Part shown: positions 62,901-64,000 of the stretch, one piece after another
Layout: each line of letters opens with the position of its first letter
Position numbering within the stretch: the stretch's first letter is position 1
Assembly (NCBI GenBank): GCA_036362985.1
Contig: JAYGXS010000001.1
Span: 73,972,541 to 74,036,540, forward strand
DNA: 64,000 nt
Direction: 5' to 3'
Source of the DNA: Ligula intestinalis
Lineage: Eukaryota; Platyhelminthes; Cestoda; Diphyllobothriidea; Diphyllobothriidae
Notes under the pieces: model-generated
Database searches by the model: none
What the model saw: only the letters and a program-made list of their open reading frames with translations
What the model was told of the DNA's origin: nothing
Position numbers and translations under genes: made by a program

Positions 62901-63324
62901 TTCCTATCCCCGAAAGGACAGAACTCAGAAGTCGAGTCTTTTCCCCTTGGATCACCTTGAAAATAAAAAGCGCGCTGTTCGATTGATTTGTGCCTCTTCC
63001 CCTCATCCCCATCCGGTCTCCACTGTTCCTCAACGGTTTCCGTGTGTCAGTCTGTAAAGTCTCGGGACAGTGTCTGTCTTTCCGATTTCAGGCTGACCAC
63101 TGACGCAGAAAATGCTATGATCGTTGGGACCGTTTTTTTAGAACCTTATAGTCCCCCCACGAATCGGGTCAGCCGGCTATGTAAAACACAGTTCTCTGTC
63201 GTTTTATCGTTTGATAATTTTAAAACGACGAATGATTCAGGAAAATTTACTGCAATGGCGCAGTAGACTCACTATCGCATGAAATTTTAACCGAAAGTAT
63301 GAAAAGTTCTTTCGATTCTAACAA

Positions 63325-64000
63325 ATAACTTAAGCACGCAACCCTATACCAAGTAAAGGACACCCTACCCGTCGAACACGTAAGTAACGTTATTTACCGC
63401 ATACCGTGTGCCAGCTGTCCTTATGTTTATATTTGCCACATAGGCCGACGTCTCGAGACTCGCATAAAAGAACATAAATAAGTGGTTCGCCGACGGGACC
63501 CTTTATCACTCGTATTGTCGCACTCCCTTCAGCGTGATCACCGCTTCAATTGGGACGGCACCGAGGTGATTGCAGTGGCTAATACGCGACAAGCGAGATA
63601 ATTCATCGAAACTTGGCACTCGAGCTCGGCCAGTATCAACAGACACTTAAACATTGATTCACAATTCGCCGGTTTCTGCGCATGGTCCACTAACCTACGC
63701 CCAGCCTCAAACAATAGCAGGCCATTCGTGCTCGTTCGAGTAGAACTTAACTGGTTCTGAACCCCCTCCGTTTCCTCCGGAACAAGTGGCCCACACTCCA
63801 AACGTTAACACCTCCCCCCTTACCTGCACAACCTATCACCTCAGGATTCACGTCACTGTACCCTTTCCCCCAACACCATCCCCGCTCGTTGTAACCTCTG
63901 TCCCCAAAACCTCTAATGCGGCATTTCCAGCCCTCAATTGTCATTTAGTTTGACGACGAACAAGTGATACCTGCTGGAAAATTCACGAGTACACCCCGAT
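63325..64000 (+). pseudogene. PLE family D endonuclease and 3' terminus, decayed, runs to window end
   Basis: Reads KDTLPVEHVSNVIYRIPCA, SCPYVYICHIGRRLETRIKE, then a stop, HRFNWDGTEVIAVANTRQ, another stop, and SASINRHLNIDSQFAGF; all homologous to 47.15-47.49 kb. YIG has become YIC. A 3' tail and hammerhead-like motif follow. Confidence 0.8.
63946..63995 (+). ncRNA. Hammerhead ribozyme-like motif (family D), stem II decayed
   Basis: UUGACGA, C, GAACA...UGCUG (partner strand mutated), GAAAAUUC, ACGAGUAC. The GAA plus palindrome AAUU is intact here, complementing the damage seen at 47746 and 36338. Confidence 0.5.

Larger units (their letters stand above)
61772..64000. other. ENTPD upstream intron (partial)
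   Basis: Contains R1 copy 3 (about 62558-62900) and a family D PLE fragment reaching the window end. No upstream NTPDase exon (ACR1) was found. Nothing recognised in 61790-62550 and 62910-63320. Confidence 0.5.

Noticed and set aside
61772..64000. NTPDase first exons (ACR1)
   Set aside because: No DAGS-type motif with matching phase was found on the - strand; assumed to be beyond the window.
1..64000. Bacterial operons, CRISPR arrays, rRNA genes
   Set aside because: No operon-like gene packing, no regularly spaced repeats and no rRNA-like sequence; splice junctions and retroelements show a eukaryotic genome.

Overview
This is a eukaryotic, intron-rich and repeat-laden genomic window, most likely from a flatworm and probably a tapeworm. 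The reasons are the density of Penelope-like retroelements (PLEs) carrying GIY-YIG endonucleases and hammerhead ribozyme motifs, multi-kilobase introns made largely of repeats, and animal-type genes. The organism call is an inference; the sequence contains no taxonomic marker.

Two real protein-coding genes are recovered, arranged tail to tail, and both are incomplete at their 5' ends. On the + strand, seven exons (2855 to 30353) encode the C-terminal half of a DDX11/ChlR1-type iron-sulphur-family DNA helicase, ending in a stop at 30353. On the - strand, eight exons (61771 down to 30937) encode most of an ectonucleoside triphosphate diphosphohydrolase (CD39/apyrase family), ending in a C-terminal transmembrane helix and a stop at 30937. 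The stops are 583 bases apart. Every exon junction that can be checked has AG/GT borders and a consistent reading phase, so both models are well supported. They have no evident functional link (genome maintenance versus extracellular nucleotide hydrolysis); only their 3' ends are neighbours.

The rest is almost entirely intron filled with mobile DNA. PLE copies or fragments lie at 0.4-1.3, 18.0, 20.9-23.0, 36.3-36.8, 40.7, 44.0-44.5, 45.2-47.8, 48.9-49.4, 54.8-55.5, 55.65-56.28, 56.3-58.7, 58.7-59.1 and 63.3-64.0 kb. The least damaged are at 45.2-47.8 kb (RT and endonuclease, broken by a small deletion) and 56.4-58.5 kb (RT and endonuclease in one frame, broken by one UGA). Other elements are a 5'-truncated LINE (42.8-44.0 kb), a mariner-type internally deleted transposon with TA target duplication (32.16-32.57 kb) sitting inside an older long-inverted-repeat transposon, two further long-inverted-repeat copies, three copies of a tRNA-derived SINE, and several unnamed dispersed repeats.

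The most interesting layer is RNA. Many PLE 3' ends and some non-coding dispersed repeats carry hammerhead ribozyme-like motifs: CUGANGA, a stem-loop, then GAA followed by a tiny self-complementary stem III (ACGU, AGCU, AAUU, AUGGCCAU and others) and a predicted cleavage site. Several PLE copies also carry an inverted copy of this ribozyme-bearing terminus at their 5' end, giving foldback structures, often next to (TA)n runs. No bacterial genes, CRISPR arrays, rRNA genes or intact canonical tRNA genes were seen.
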